63,949 nt of DNA from Gryganskiella cystojenkinii (GCA_015852425.1 JAAAIG010000023.1:45775-109723), one strand, 5' to 3'. Numbered from the stretch's first letter, positions 23,766 through 35,744 are shown. Program-made: numbers and translations. The notes: generated from the sequence alone by a model not told the origin.

Positions 23766-24957
23766 ATGGCCATCTGGGGAATGACCTCGACCCTCAACAG
23801 TGAGGATGTAAGCTTATTTTCGTATTTTGCTCCTGCAAGAAAGGAATCGCTCCACTGGCCTTTCATCCACTCAGACTTGGCTGCAACAATGACTGGGCGT
23901 CGACCATTTCTTTTATTCCTCTATTCTTTACTGACTTTTCCCTTGTTCCTCGCTGACCTCAACTGAACACACCTTAGGTTATGGACGACTCTAACCCTCT
24001 CAGCTGCTTCAGCCTGACCCGCACTCAGAGGTTTTATGGTTTTGGAATCTGGTACGACAGCCAACCGACCCCACATGAGCACAAGGAACAGGGATGAGAA
24101 AACAGAGAAAAAAAGTGATCCAAGGAGATTCAGAGGAAAGGAAAACAGAGATTTCACCCACACACTCGCCAACCCTTGCGACAAAGATAGACTTTTCTCA
24201 TGAACAAGAGAGCGACGAAACAGTGACAACTTTATTCCGTTACCTTTTTTGCTCTCGAGAGAGGACCCAGGGAAACCGAGAAGGATTCTCTGTTTATTGA
24301 CAAACTTTTGCACCTGGAATAACCACGGCGTAGACCCAACAGACCTTCAGGCGCATCCCTCGTGGACAGGGACGGACAATCTCAAAAGTGTGGACATTGA
24401 CCTAGGCTCCCTGTGGATCGAACATATATTGACACCTTTCTTTGTCTGGTACTCTTATTTTTTTTTATTCAGCTTCCTTGTTGGATTCTTGATCTCAATC
24501 TTGGTAAGAACAAAAAGTGCTAAAAAAGCACCGGAGAGTCGAACTATCAAACGATCAACAGGTTTCACATCGTGTGTTTGAACGCCCTAACCGACCTCTT
24601 TGTTGTCTCTTTACTCTACCACAATAGTCCACGTTGTCTTTGACGACAGCCCAAATAACCCTCTTTGCCGTCTTCTTCACCCTTGGAAACTTGATCTCGT
24701 TGTTCAGCACAACCTTCTTGATCGGACCTGGCAAGCAAATCCGCACCATGTTTGCGCCTGTCCGCATTGTCGCCTCGATCGTATACCTGGGCTTGATTGT
24801 CGTTACGCTCGTGATGGCTTTTTGGACAAAGAACGCGATCTTGTGCTTGGTCTTGTGTCTGATTCAGTTTGTTGCGCTGTTCTGGTACAGCGCCTCTTAT
24901 ATCCCCTATGGCCGTGCAGCGATCAAGAAAGTCGTTGGAGGCTGTATCGACGTTTAA
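23766..24957 (+). CDS. SFT2: SFT2 family Golgi vesicle-transport membrane protein
   Basis: Four exons, 23766-23807, 23978-24051, 24473-24503 and 24628-24957, give 158 aa. After FSLTRTQRFYGFGIC come four membrane helices, with the conserved FTLGNLISLFSTTFLIGPGKQ between helices two and three and FWYSASYIPYGR after helix four. Sft2-type proteins act in retrograde transport to the Golgi together with Got1-like proteins and SNAREs. Exon 3 is only 31 nt and supplies most of the first helix. The last three splice joins are supported by unbroken hydrophobic pattern and phase. Confidence 0.92.
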
Positions 24958-25446
24958 TATCGAAAGAAAGAAGGAAGGCTGGCGATTCACTTCCCCCGCA
25001 TTTGTATCATCCTTACATACTTTAAATACAATTTGGACTCAAATCTCCTAATTTCGAGCTCGGTTTTCAGAAGATACTCTACCATTGTTACTGAATCGCG
25101 GGCAAGGCAGACTTTAGCGCTGCTCAGTCAATACGACATGGCTGCTTGTATGGTTGTGTATGGGCGGCGGTTGCTAAGGCCCCACCCCAATGAGAATCGT
25201 TCATTACAATCGAGTGTAGAGCGGCAACAAAAGTGCACACAAGAGCACCAAAACCGATTCCCTCTGAGTTTTTTCTTGCTTTGTGTCTGATGTTTTATTC
25301 GTTTTCGAGTCGCTCTAACGTGCAGGTTTGGGTATTTGACTATGTTTAAGAGCCATGATCAAGAAAACATACAAAGCGAGGCGTTGGTCAATTATAAGTT
25401 TATACATTGAATAGTCAAAGCAACACATTTTGAACCTTTCCTGGTC
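24958..25446. other. Convergent intergenic, SFT2/DPB2
   Basis: 3' flanks of two converging genes; no gene is seen. Confidence 0.5.
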
Positions 25447-27903
25447 TTACCAGATATCAGACCGCCGACTGGATGGATAATACACCATCCAGGAATAATC
25501 GCTGGTCGGAAAACTACCCGGGTTCATACAATGACAGTTCTGGTACTTGAAGTTATAAGCCTCAAATTTGTCCGCTAGGATCAATGCATCCGGGATCGGG
25601 TACATTCTCAGTGCATGATCATGTGCCCAAGAGACCTGTCGAGTCGTCAACGGTAACGGACAAAGATGAGCCCCATCCAGAATGGTTCGAACCAGTTGCT
25701 TTTGGATCACGACATCACCGCAAGGTGGGACGATACAGTTGCGGAGCAATCGATTCAAAATATCCTCACGAAAGATCACAATCTCCTGGTCACAGTACTT
25801 GATTCTATAGAGCCATGCCATTGACAAAATAGGTATGTTAGAGACGCACAGTCGTGTACATGATCAAAAAATATCGTCCGCCAGTACAGAAATGATTAAA
25901 ATAGCTCACCGGCATGGGTTAGAAGTAAAGACAGCGCGTTTAACAAGAGATCTCATTTTAGCCGTATAAAAGTCTGGGATCTTGGGGCGGGGCAAAATGC
26001 TACCTCCCCAGGGATCATTCGGACCAGGGACAAAGATGAAATAACTCGAGGCTGCCATAGTCGGGAACTCGGCGATTAGTTCTGCCAATGTGTTGAATCC
26101 CTCCCGATATTGACCTGACTCGAGACCGTTGTAAAGGAATGGATTGGATTTGAAGTTGCCGCAGAGAATAAACGCCAGTGGTAAAGTCGAGTTGGAGTAG
26201 CCTTCAAAAATGATCCTCAGAGTTGTAAAAGTCTAAAAAAATATGATTGATTTGATTAAAACCAAACGTGCAAAACCAGACTTGTTTGTCACCGGCCAAC
26301 GAAGGCACTATTCGAAAATGGAGAGCAGACATACCTTGGGTTGGTCTAGCCAAACATCCGACAAGATTACAAACGAGATGTCTTCGTACTCTTCCGAGAT
26401 GACTCTGAGCTGCTCCTCGCTTCTCATTTCCCTGGGTGCGCCTAAAAAGTCGATGTTTCCGAATACTTTTCTAAAAGGTGGAAGGGATTCGGGTCAAACA
26501 GAGGTCTTTTTCATAATGGATAAATAATCCGTTGTAGTCCAGGTCGAATATTGTATTCCTTACTTTGATTCTTCGCGGAGCTCAGGTGGAGGTAATCCGA
26601 TAGTCTCTACAATGATCACATTATCGTCTGTATATTGTCCCTCAACCAAGACAAAGCAGTTTTCCGTAAATAATCCAGCAGAGTTTTGCTATTATTTTTT
26701 GGTGAATAAAGCCCAAACAGGTTGAGAGTTGAGTGAACGCAATCCATACAGCTAAACCCCCAAAAAAAACCATCTACGTAGGCGACTGGCACTTACACTG
26801 TGATCCAGGACGAGTTCGATCCGATCATCCGCATCCTCCAGACTATACTTTCCAGAGCTCATCTGAACCAACATACCAAACATCAGGAATCTCTCGCCAG
26901 AACGACCCTTGAGCGCCTTCAACGGTGTCAGTTTCAAGTACCGATCCTGCTCCATGCCTCCTGTGAACACTGGCGGAGCAAAACACTCGTTCCTCATGAT
27001 CCGCTGTAACAGGATCTGATAACGAGCCCGAAACATGGCTGTCTTTTCCTCGGCCATTCCTAAGACTTGGTTCGTACTGGTCTGATGGCCCGGGGTGTTG
27101 GTGTGAGATTCGTATTGGAGGTTTTGGTTCTTAACCGCGGGATCAACTCGAGTAAACGTCTTGACATCCGAGGACCAGGCCCATCGAGGCATCTTGAACG
27201 CATCGATGACGTGTAACAGTTCAGTGATATCGACATCGTCCTCCTCGGCACCTTCTTCGCCATTGGCGCCGCCGGGTCCATATCCTTGACTCTGACTGTA
27301 CCCGTTCATGTCCTGATCGTCGTAGTACTGCTGATCTGGGTGTGCCTCCATCTCTTGGATCCTATCTCGCATAGAGTCGAGTCGCATCCGATCCTCCTCA
27401 GCATACTGTGAATCGGTCATCTCAAAGGTCTCAAGATCGCTTCGATCTGGTCGGCTCTGACTCTGTGGTGCGGGATGACGCAAGATCGGTTGTTGTTGAT
27501 GTTGAGATTTATGAGGGTCGAGAGGGTTCTGGGTCGGTTTCTCGTGCAGGTGATGGGTCCATTTCTGCATACTCTCGAGCACATTCTCCAGTCGAGCACG
27601 ACTGACAAGACTCAGTCCTAAAAAGATCATATACAAGATTATTATTTTACTTATTTAGTGGCCAATGTCAGAGACGAGAGGTTTTCCTCAACTGTTTTGT
27701 GGCGGCCCTTTACCTTCTCGGGCAACATAACCCTCTGCAATGTTCTCGAGAGTGTCGTTCAGGTCCTCGGGTGGTACATCCTGAGCGATGAGTGTCCCCT
27801 CGAGGAATTCAGTGGCATCGAGCTGGAGTGTGAGCTGATGTCTCTTGAAGGTACGAAACATTTGCCGCCGCATGGCCATCGTCCGAGCCTTGGTCGAGGA
27901 CAT
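25447..27903 (-). CDS. DPB2: DNA polymerase epsilon subunit B
   Basis: Six exons (27903-27714, 27617-26797, 26688-26564, 26470-26335, 26232-25910, 25804-25447) give 650 aa, near yeast Dpb2 (689). The subunit has no catalysis of its own; it is an essential structural partner of Pol2 that links leading-strand polymerase to CMG helicase. Visible parts are an N-terminal helical domain (ATEFLEGTLI), a Gln/acidic linker at about residues 85-155, the OB-type region (RMPRW-like FKMPRWAWSSD; GKYSLEDADDRIELVLDHS), and a calcineurin-like fold with FGNIDFLG, VPGPNDPWGG and SNPCRIKYCDQEIV. The C-terminus is HALRMYPIPDALILAD. An upstream in-frame ATG at 28020 was not used because the protein from MSSTKAR aligns with the family. 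Confidence 0.93.
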
Positions 27904-28525
27904 TTCGGTTGTGAGAGTGAACGTCCAATCAAGTGAAGGGTGTCGCGAGAGGAAGAGAGCGCAATCTAGCTTCAAAGGAGAAAAAGGAAGAATTCTCGAG
28001 GTTGGATGGTTGATGAACAAATGATTTCCGCTTGAACTGAACGGAAATAAAAACGCGTCGTACCTGTCCCTGAAGCACAGGCACGAGACGTGTTGTTGTA
28101 AATGACACTGTTGTTTATTTGTTTTCGATTTTCATGATCTTGTGTGTGCAAGAAAACGCGTCTGTTATAGCAGTCACTTTTTCTTTTCTTTTTTTCTCAT
28201 GCCTCTTGCTCCATCTTTTGCTTCAAGAGGACAATAGCATTTTTCTTTGTTGGTATGGCTCGTCATTGCCTCTGCTTTGGCTCAAAAATAACAAGGGTTT
28301 CATTTCTATGCTTGCCCGTAAACTAGAAGAAAACATGTTAGAGGAAGTGGAGGCAAGAGCTGCCCCCTCCTTTTTTTCTGTTGGGAATGAAGACCGAGTC
28401 CCTATTGACATTTTTTTTTTTTTGGCCATCTCCTCTTTTCCTGTCTCCCCTTTGTAACTCCTTCTTGTTCATCCTTCTGTCTCCAAACTCTTTACCTATC
28501 CATCAGACACTCAAATCTAAAAAAA
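27904..28525. other. Divergent promoter region, DPB2/carbonic anhydrase
   Basis: About 620 bp. CT- and T-rich on the carbonic anhydrase side. Small ORFs here are not convincing. Confidence 0.5.
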
Positions 28526-29781
28526 ATGAAGCTAGTGCTTAGTGCCATTGTTGCTACGGCAACGATCCTTGTTGTTGCTCAAACAAATAAAATCGCCAAG
28601 CGCCAAGCGCCTGTAGTGCACTGGGATGTAAGTCTTCCCATGAGTCGCTCCAATTTTTTTTCTTTGCCCTCTTTCCGCCAATGCTGCATATCATCCCGAC
28701 ACATCCTTTTCTCCAGATACTCATCCAGCAACGTTTACCTGAAAAATAATAAAACCTCCAATAGTATGGCGCAGATCCTGCTGGTGAGTCCCATTGGGGT
28801 CTCTTGGACCCCGCCTACATCACATGCGACAGCGGTTTACACCAATCTCCCATCGATATCAACAAAGCCGTGCTCGGCACGATTGTGACCTGCGCCAAGA
28901 CCGCCATGGTCTTCGATTACCAACCGATCAAGGGCTCGGTCGTTCATTGGAACGGACACGCCGTCGAGGTCGATTGGACGCCCAACGCCTTGACCCATAA
29001 CAACTCGATCACCATTGGCACCAAGAAATTCAACCTGATCCAGTTCCACTTCCATACCCCATCTGAACATCGTATCAATAACCGTCATGCGGATGCAGAA
29101 CTGCATCTCGTCCATCGTAATCCGGACGATAATGCGCTGGCGGTTATCGGTGTCCTGTTGCGCGCACGGCCAAACAATGTCCCGCTCTTCAGTTTCATCC
29201 CCCAGCTGAGCAAGAAGGTCCAAGCCGCGTTCTCATCCGATTCAGACGACATGATGCCGATGGAGGAGGAGGAGTCCGAGATCCCCTCTGACGTAGACGC
29301 ACAAAACAAGGAAGGGACGGACGACGATGAAGATGAAGATGAGGATGAGGGCGGTGCCGATTTCGAATCCCAAGAAATCGATTGGGATCAAGACGACTAC
29401 GAATCGACCCAACGACTTTTTGAGCGGTCCCAGACCCCAGAGGTCTCACCCAGTGGCATCGCAGATGACTTTACCACGGACAACAACGGTGGCAAGTCCG
29501 AGGACCTGATCTGTACTGGTGGACGGCCGACGAACGAGGGCGCTACATCGGTCGATCTCAAACTCAAGCCAGTCGATTTCGCACCGTTGTTGCGTGTCGT
29601 TGGCAAGTTCTCGCCTCGCTGGGAATACTCGGGCTCTCTCACGACCCCTCCTTGTTCCGAGAACGTGGCTTGGAACGTGATGCATAACGTATTTCCTATT
29701 GGATTGGATCAACTTCATGCCCTTGTTGACCTTCAGGGCTTCAACGCTCGCGATTTGCACCAGGATGCGCCAGTGGCCTAA
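28526..29781 (+). CDS. Secreted alpha-class carbonic anhydrase with acidic insert
   Basis: Two exons, 28526-28627 and 28765-29781, give 372 aa. The enzyme hydrates CO2 to bicarbonate. An N-terminal signal peptide (MKLVLSAIVATATILVVAQ) and a Lys-Arg site (AKRQ) imply secretion. The joined HWDYGADPAGESHWGLLDPAY matches the family's N-terminal region, confirming the acceptor at 28764; other acceptors break the frame. Zinc ligands are His129 and His131 in QFHFHTPSEH and His148 in AELHLVH; QSPIDI and the C-terminal SGSLTTPPCSENV are intact. Between these, residues about 190-300 form a very acidic Asp/Glu/Ser insert not normal for alpha carbonic anhydrases. The core motifs look complete, so activity is likely. 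No GPI-type tail is seen. Confidence 0.92.
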
Positions 29782-30265
29782 AACCATCAACGGGCCTATT
29801 CTTTCATCGCCTTTCAAGAATGCTTCCAAGAAAAAGAAAAGAACCCCCCCCCTATCCTCTGTGTTCTCTCCTAAAATCTACAAAAATTTCCGTTTTCAGT
29901 CTCCTTCCTTGCAAACCCGTTATACCCCTCCTCCTTGCATCAAACTCCTTTGCAGTGCTAAATTTTCACTCGTCGATCGGGCAATAATACACCCCAATTT
30001 TGCATCTGGCTACCCCTGCCTTGATAGGTGAGATTACGATGCATGTTTATGGTCATTCAAAATGGCATCAATATTACTTTTAAAGTAGAATGAGTGGGAA
30101 TGATACAACAAGAAAAGGGGGGGAACAAGATGAACTAGGTGTAAGTATGTGAAGATAGCTCTGTATGCTTTTTAAAAAAAGATGAAGAAAAAATAAAATC
30201 ACTGACAGGAAAGTAAGTGAGGGTAGACCAAAAAAAAAAAAGGACAGTACTCAAGATCCAATGCT
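29782..30265. other. Convergent intergenic
   Basis: 3' flanks of carbonic anhydrase and the DUF1647-like gene, C- and A-rich in parts; no gene is seen. Confidence 0.5.
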
Positions 30266-31644
30266 CTATGAATCTCCGTCGTCCTCATCCTCTCCTAATG
30301 ATCCGCCCATGAACTCTTTCTCGTCTTGACCGAGGCCCTTCATGATCTTGTAGGCCCTTATCCGTTCCTTACAGACCTTGTCCTGATGGACCGTGACGCC
30401 ATAATGTTCTGGGAAATGACGACATTGCTCCATATACCGCATCTTCTTGACTAGGTACGTCAACGCAGCTTGATCCTGTCGATGGTTCGATCTCGAGGAT
30501 CCCTCAGGCGCGATACAGGCCTTGGTCCGCGAACATTCATACCATTTCTGCAACAGGCCGTTGTAAACCTTGTCTTGAGAGGCATCAAACGCAATCGCAG
30601 CTCCGTTACAGTTGGTCTCTTGTGCGTAATTCTCGAGATCGTCCTGGAAATAGGCCGGCAAACCCGGATGGGTATATTGTTTAAATGTTCCGGAACTCTG
30701 AGGGCTCCAGAATCCAAACTTTTCGAGGTAACCGGGTAAATACCTCAGGAAATCCAACGCCAACATGTTGCCGGAATCCAGCCAGAGGATCAACCCCCGA
30801 TACTTGTCTGCGACCTCTTTGATCATCCCGGCCTTCCAACCGTATTCTCCGCGGGCAATGCTGATATCCCAAAAGGCCGGGTAAGCTGAATAGTCGAAAT
30901 CTTTGTACTCGTCAATGTACTGATTGTCCTTGAGGTACTCGAGTTGAGCACGCTGTTCTTGATCCATGCCACCGAGGTTATAGACGACCAGGGTGGGTCT
31001 TCGTTCCGTCCGTTCTAGACCCTCCATGAGCTCGGACATTGAATAGAGAAAAGATTCGAGGGCACAGAAATGATTTGACGAGGCCGCAGTGACGATGGTA
31101 AAGTTGAGTTTCAAGGTCTCGAGCGGGGACGAGGTTCGATCCAGGACAAAGGGAAGGTTCCGTTCAGGGTCTTGGGGTCCTGCATCCGATCCATCCTCAT
31201 CCTCGTCGTTTTCGTCCAGGAACCCTGGTCCACTGTTGCTGTTGCCATTATTGTTGTTCGTCCCTGCCCCTGCTCCTGCTTCTGCTCCTCCAGGGGATTG
31301 TCCTTTGTTGCTATGAGAAGGCTTGGTCGTTATGCTGCTTGTATCCCTATCATTATCTACAAAAACGAACGGATTCGATTGGTACAATTCGTTACCGACA
31401 AATAGTAGGAAAAGGAGGATGTGCACGAACGTTTTTTTGTGTTGTTGCTGTTGTTAGTTTGAGATAGTGCGAAAAACGGCTCAACTCAGACATAGGCTCA
31501 AAAAAAGGTTCTGTGTTCTGTTTTTCCAGGGTTGCTGAAGGGAAGTTTACCTCGCAGACGAATGCTAGTCCACACTAGCCAAAAGATGACGAGCGTTGAC
31601 AAAAGGATTATCGAGTGCAGTGATGAGAACCGCTTGGAAGACAT
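30266..31644 (-). CDS. Type II membrane glycosyltransferase-like protein (DUF1647-like)
   Basis: Two exons, 31644-31551 and 31356-30266 (acceptor by phase, plus or minus one base), give 394 aa. Exon 1 supplies the start and a membrane anchor (SIILLSTLVIFWLVW). Exon 2 begins with a disordered stalk rich in Gly, Asn, Asp and Glu (to about residue 90), then a luminal domain with FTIVTAASSNHF, LVVYNLGG, WKAGMI and LILWLDSGNML. The SSNHF and YNLGG pair recalls DUF1647 and related GT-A-like proteins, and LWLDSG may stand in for a metal-binding acidic motif. The C-terminus is acidic. A Golgi location is inferred; the reaction is unknown. Starting inside exon 2, as a simple ORF would suggest, loses the anchor and has no ATG. 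Confidence 0.75.
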
Positions 31645-32457
31645 GAGAATGATCGTGTGTGTTTTAAAGACTGAGAATCGTCAGGGTGGGAATGAGAGCT
31701 CAAAAAGAAAAGGAGAGGAGAAGGGAGGGGGAGGAGAGAGAAGGGTGGAAGACGAAAAAAGGGCAAAAAGAGTGAGGGCTGAGGAGTGAGGGTTGTTGTG
31801 GGCTTGGACCGGATTTCAAATGTTTTTCCAGCAAGAAGGTAGGGAAATGGCGGTAATGAGCAAGGGTAAAGAGATGTTAGGGGGAGAGGTGCTGGATGGA
31901 CATGAAGGGCAGGAGCGTGGGTGGATGGACAAAAAAATAAAGGGCGGTGCTGGAACTCAAAAGTGAACATTGGACGACCGAAAAAGACGTTGACTTTTTT
32001 TTTTTGCTCGTGGGTGCAGTTCTAGGATCAGTGCCCTCCATCTTCTGTTTTTTCGCCACTGGAGGACTGGCCACTTATCTCCTCATTGTCCTTCTTTTCT
32101 TATGTTTGTTGCTTCTGGCCCCAGCCCTTTGGTCCTGCTTTGGTCGGCTTTGGCCTCGGCGTTGGGCAAAGTTCTTTCCCTGCTTGTCCGCGCACCATAA
32201 ATTACACAGAGCACACACATGGTCATAAATAGGGCCTTTCTGTCCAAAAGCGTAATCCACACGGCGCGCTCTCAAAATGCGAATTGAGCGTCTTTATTTC
32301 CCGGCGCATCTTAGATTCGTTATTTCCAAGCACAACGAAACAGAGATCCTGTGACATTTGCCGCCAACCATTCATCCAGTCTGCTTGCGACCACCATCCC
32401 TCAGCTACTACAACTCAACATATCAATCACAATACAGAAGCACATCTAATTCACGCC
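31645..32457. other. Divergent promoter region
   Basis: Lies between the DUF1647-like gene and the CENP-W-like gene. It is purine-rich at 31690-31790. Short ORFs on both strands lack any domain. Confidence 0.45.
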
Positions 32458-32922
32458 ATGACGCGGCTCTATCCCCGATCGACCCTCAAACGCATCATCC
32501 ATGCCCATGAGCCAACCATGAAGATGGCCAAGAACGTCGACATCAAGGTCAGCATTGATAATCAAATCATAAACTCACCCGGCCTTTGCTCTCCTCTTTC
32601 TTGCCTTGTTCAGTACGTGAATATTCATGCTCCTTCCCCCACTATTGTCATTTTTCTTCTTTTTCTTATTCCTGCCTCTTGACAGATCTATGTGCTCTAC
32701 CTGCTATTCCTGCAGAGAATCGTCTCTGAAGCAAGTCGTCAGGCGCAACTGAGCCACGACAGCATTATCCAGTCCCGCCATGTCACGCATGCCTTGAAGG
32801 TTGGTCTGTTTTTTTGTTGTTTTGTCTGAGTTGGATCCGACCTCGGGCCACGAACCCATTATTTTTAACCCCTATGCCCTTTTCCTTGTTAATAGACGGT
32901 ATTGCAGCAGTTCAAAGGATAA
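32458..32922 (+). CDS. CENP-W-like histone-fold protein
   Basis: Three tiny exons, 32458-32547, 32686-32799 and 32896-32922, give only 76 aa, with phase-0 joins throughout. The protein has the histone-fold layout: a basic N-terminus with PRSTLKRIIHAH, helix 2 IYVLYLLFLQRIVSEASRQA, a loop, and SRHVTHALKTVLQQFKG. The length, the basic start, the long middle helix with EASR and the final KG-type ending resemble CENP-W (Wip1), the partner of CENP-T in the inner kinetochore. Short histone folds are hard to tell apart, so a different small histone-fold partner is possible. ATG 32458 was chosen as the nearest start giving a full helix 1. Confidence 0.72.
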
Positions 32923-33645
32923 AACACGGTGGCTCCCAACATCCGCTCTCATTTTTTTCTCTCTCCCGTGCTCTACCAACAATCAGGAACACGACCGATA
33001 CCCCCCTGCTCTCTCTACTTTCTTCTTCTCATCTAACCACCTCTATTCTTTCTTTTCTCGCGTGTAACAACATCTTTTTTTTTGTAAAAATAAACCCTTC
33101 AATTTCACTCTTGTACAACGCGTCTCTCCCTTCCTCGAAATCGGATTGGATGGCGCACATAAATGAAGATGAATCTGGCCTTGAACAGTACATACACCAT
33201 ACATACTTCGCCCCCAGCTTCCTGTCCATTTGCTGTACTGCACCTGCTTTGCACTCTGCCGATTGAAAGGCAGACAAAGTTTGTACTTTGTTTTTACCGG
33301 GGGCGATGAGGGCGAATCGAGCAAAAAAAAAAAGTTTTCCCAGGTTCACAGCGCGCTCTCAATCAGGCTCCGAAGGACGAGCAACTTTTCTGTTTAGAAC
33401 AAACCGAACAAGATGCCGGGTCATCACGACTTGTTGGCAATTGGTGCTCATTCACTGTCTGAATTGACCCCCCTCCTCCTCCTTCTATAAAAGAAACGAC
33501 CCAGAAAGGGACCCCCAAACAACAAAGACTCCATTTGCACTCCACCAAACGCCAACGCCCACTTTCCTTCACGTTGTGAACCAACATCTCCACCCGACTA
33601 CAGTTACGCCACCAAAAAGTAAACTAATTATTCCAAGACATATTA
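32923..33645. other. Intergenic, promoter of arrestin 1
   Basis: No gene is seen. A TATAAAAG element lies at 33486-33493. Confidence 0.5.
33486..33493 (+). promoter_or_regulatory. TATA box candidate for arrestin 1
   Basis: TATAAAAG about 150 bp upstream of the ATG at 33646, followed by a C/A-rich leader. A good sequence match, not tested. Confidence 0.45.
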
Positions 33646-34947
33646 ATGGCACCCGAGCAAGAAAAGAAGGTAAAGTCCTTGGTCCTTACCATCGACACTC
33701 CCAGCAAAGGCCCCTTTGGTCTTCCTTTGATCACTGGAACGACCGAAGCCCCCGCTAAGATCAAGGGAACTGTCAGGTTCACGAGCAATTATGATTGCAA
33801 AGGTGGTGATATCACCATCCACTACACGGCCCAGGCTGAGGTCAAGTGGTCAAGTAAGTTCACCACTCTCTCTCTCTCTCTCTCACGCACACACACACAT
33901 ATACGCGCCTTCTCTATCTCTACTCGAACCCACCTTTGACACTCTTTCCGAAAAGTTTATGTGCAAACCAGACCCTAATCTCTCCTACATTTCTTTGGGT
34001 CGTTTCTCTAGAACGAAGCGGCAATACGACCTACAACTATCACGGTCGGCAGATGTTTGACGAGCGTTCGTTCCAGGTCAAGTTGGATCACCCAAAGGTC
34101 GGGACTGTCACCGCTGGAAACTATGTCTCTCCCTTTGAGATCCCCATCCACCCAGAGACACCTTGTTCTTCCAAGGGAACATATGGTTCCATGACCTACA
34201 AGATCAAGGCCATCCTCGTCCGTGGCTTCCCCTCCATTAACGTCGTTCATGAGCAAAGGATTTGGGTTATGACTTCTCTCCTTCCAAAACCTCAACGTCC
34301 TCTTGCCGAGACACCCGTGACGATGAGTCGATTCAATGGAACGCATGGCGCCAAGCTCCCTTACATTTGTGTGATCCCCTCCGAGGTCTTGTATCTCGGA
34401 CAACAAGTCCCCGTCACGTTCAAGGTCCAGGGTTCTGCCACAACGAGTCTCCAGGTCGTGAGCGCGATCGTCAAGCTGAAGCAGTATACGACACTGTCGG
34501 TCAAGACTGGACGAAAGTTCGATTCCAAGGACATCTTGAATGTGAGGGCCGATGACGGTTGGCCTCATGCTGTGATCGGTCAAGGATGGCAAAAAACCGT
34601 GGTGGTCTCGATCCCAGGTGCACCCCAGTTGACGCCCACCGTGATCTCGCCCATGATCGAGAAGACTCACAAGTTGAAGTTGATCATGCAAGTCAAGACT
34701 GCGGATGGTCGTGGACCCAGGGAACTGAGAGTTGAGAGTAAGTTATCTGATTTTTATATTGTTTTTTTTTTGCCTTTGCTCTACCTTTTGTTCTTCTTGT
34801 TGTTTGATATAGGACACTAATCACTATACCATTTGTTCATTCCTCTCGTAAATAGTGCCAGTAATCATGACCGCACCAAGACCCCCAACGGACCCATACC
34901 CTTACTTTGAAGTTCAAAGATACCTGGCTTGCCTGGACTCGATCTAG
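33646..34947 (+). CDS. Arrestin-domain protein 1
   Basis: Three exons, 33646-33853, 34012-34737 and 34856-34947, give 341 aa. Both introns are phase 1. The N-terminal half (SLVLTIDTPSKGPFGLPLITG, YDCKGGDITIHYTAQAEVKW) has the arrestin beta-sandwich pattern; the C-terminal half has LPYICVIPSEVLYLGQQVPVTF and PLTP-like segments ending VEMPVIM. Fungal arrestin-like proteins (ART family) usually adapt ubiquitin ligases to membrane cargo. No PPxY motif is obvious here, so ligase binding is unproven. The compact length makes this the simplest of three paralogues in the window. Intron 1 holds a CT/CA microsatellite. Confidence 0.85.
33866..33900. repeat. CT/CA microsatellite in arrestin 1 intron
   Basis: A (CT)n run followed by a (CA)n run, serving as part of the intron after the donor at 33854. 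Confidence 0.8.
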
Positions 34948-35297
34948 ATTAGTATATTTCTGCTCAAACGATCGGCTCCTGTGCTGTAGAGCCCAAAGCC
35001 TTGTGATATGAAGGAGTTTATTAATCCCATATCGCAAAGAACATACCGAGAAGAATACAAGGGCGCACGAAAAGACCATGGAACCTCCTCAAAAGTACGA
35101 GAACTATCTCAGTGTAACAACATAATCCCTTCCTTACCGCATTCATAGCAAAGAAACAAAAATATATCCACCCAAATATTCCCTAAGCATGATAAGGATT
35201 CATCGAGAACACCGATAACAAGAGTAAAAGAAACAAGCGCAATTTGGTGGCGACAATTGTGGTTTTATTCAATTCGTTAAAAGATGAAACCTTTTCT
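34948..35297. other. Convergent intergenic
   Basis: 3' flanks of arrestin 1 and the small secreted protein; no gene is seen. Confidence 0.5.
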
Positions 35298-35744
35298 TCA
35301 AGTCAACGCGGGTCCTCGTTGCAAGGCCAACTTGGCCTCTTGATCGTATCGAACCGGTGCGATCGAGGACTGGGCCGTGTTCAATGCACTCCCATCGGCC
35401 GCCAAGGTCGTCAGGGAATGTGTTTGCATGTAATCCTGTGCTGAGAGTCCCTCTCTCCGTTCCAGCTTGACCACCTTCGAGTTCTCAATTTGGGTCGGTG
35501 CTGTAGTCATCTGAATGCACGTGCCTTGATCGTCCCAAGGAGTCTCGAGATCCATCTCCCTCTTTTTAAAGAGCTTAGATTCATGTTGTTGTAGTTGCTG
35601 AGTTGAAAGCCGAGGGAACGTTGGGTCCGTAACAGGTGCCATAGTCTTGGTCATGGTAGGGAGTGCCAGCGTGAGTTGAGGTAGGAATAAAGCAAGCGTC
35701 ATCGCCACAGTGAGCGCAGTAGTTGTCGCTGTCGTGATCTTCAT
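35298..35744 (-). CDS. Small secreted protein with dibasic sites
   Basis: Single exon, 148 aa. A clear signal peptide (MKITTATTTALTVAMTLALFLPQLTLALP) is followed by a Thr/Gln-rich stretch and two dibasic sites, KLFKKR/E and LERR/E, spaced about 33 residues apart. Such sites suit Kex2-type processing in the Golgi into two or three peptides. There is one Cys, so it is not a disulfide-rich effector. No family is recognised. The start ATG lies at 35742-35744, with an A-rich leader upstream. The product may be a secreted peptide precursor or a cell-wall-associated protein; this is inference. Confidence 0.65.
   Translation of the reverse strand: MKITTATTTALTVAMTLALFLPQLTLALPTMTKTMAPVTDPTFPRLSTQQLQQHESKLFKKREMDLETPWDDQGTCIQMTTAPTQIENSKVVKLERREGLSAQDYMQTHSLTTLAADGSALNTAQSSIAPVRYDQEAKLALQRGPALT

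Noticed and set aside
28119..28457. 112-codon plus frame upstream of carbonic anhydrase
   Set aside because: Hydrophobic translation of T-rich promoter DNA, with no family.
33936..34011. ATG start inside intron 1 of arrestin 1
   Set aside because: The frame gives a non-arrestin N-terminus, whereas splicing from 33853 to 34012 restores the domain.
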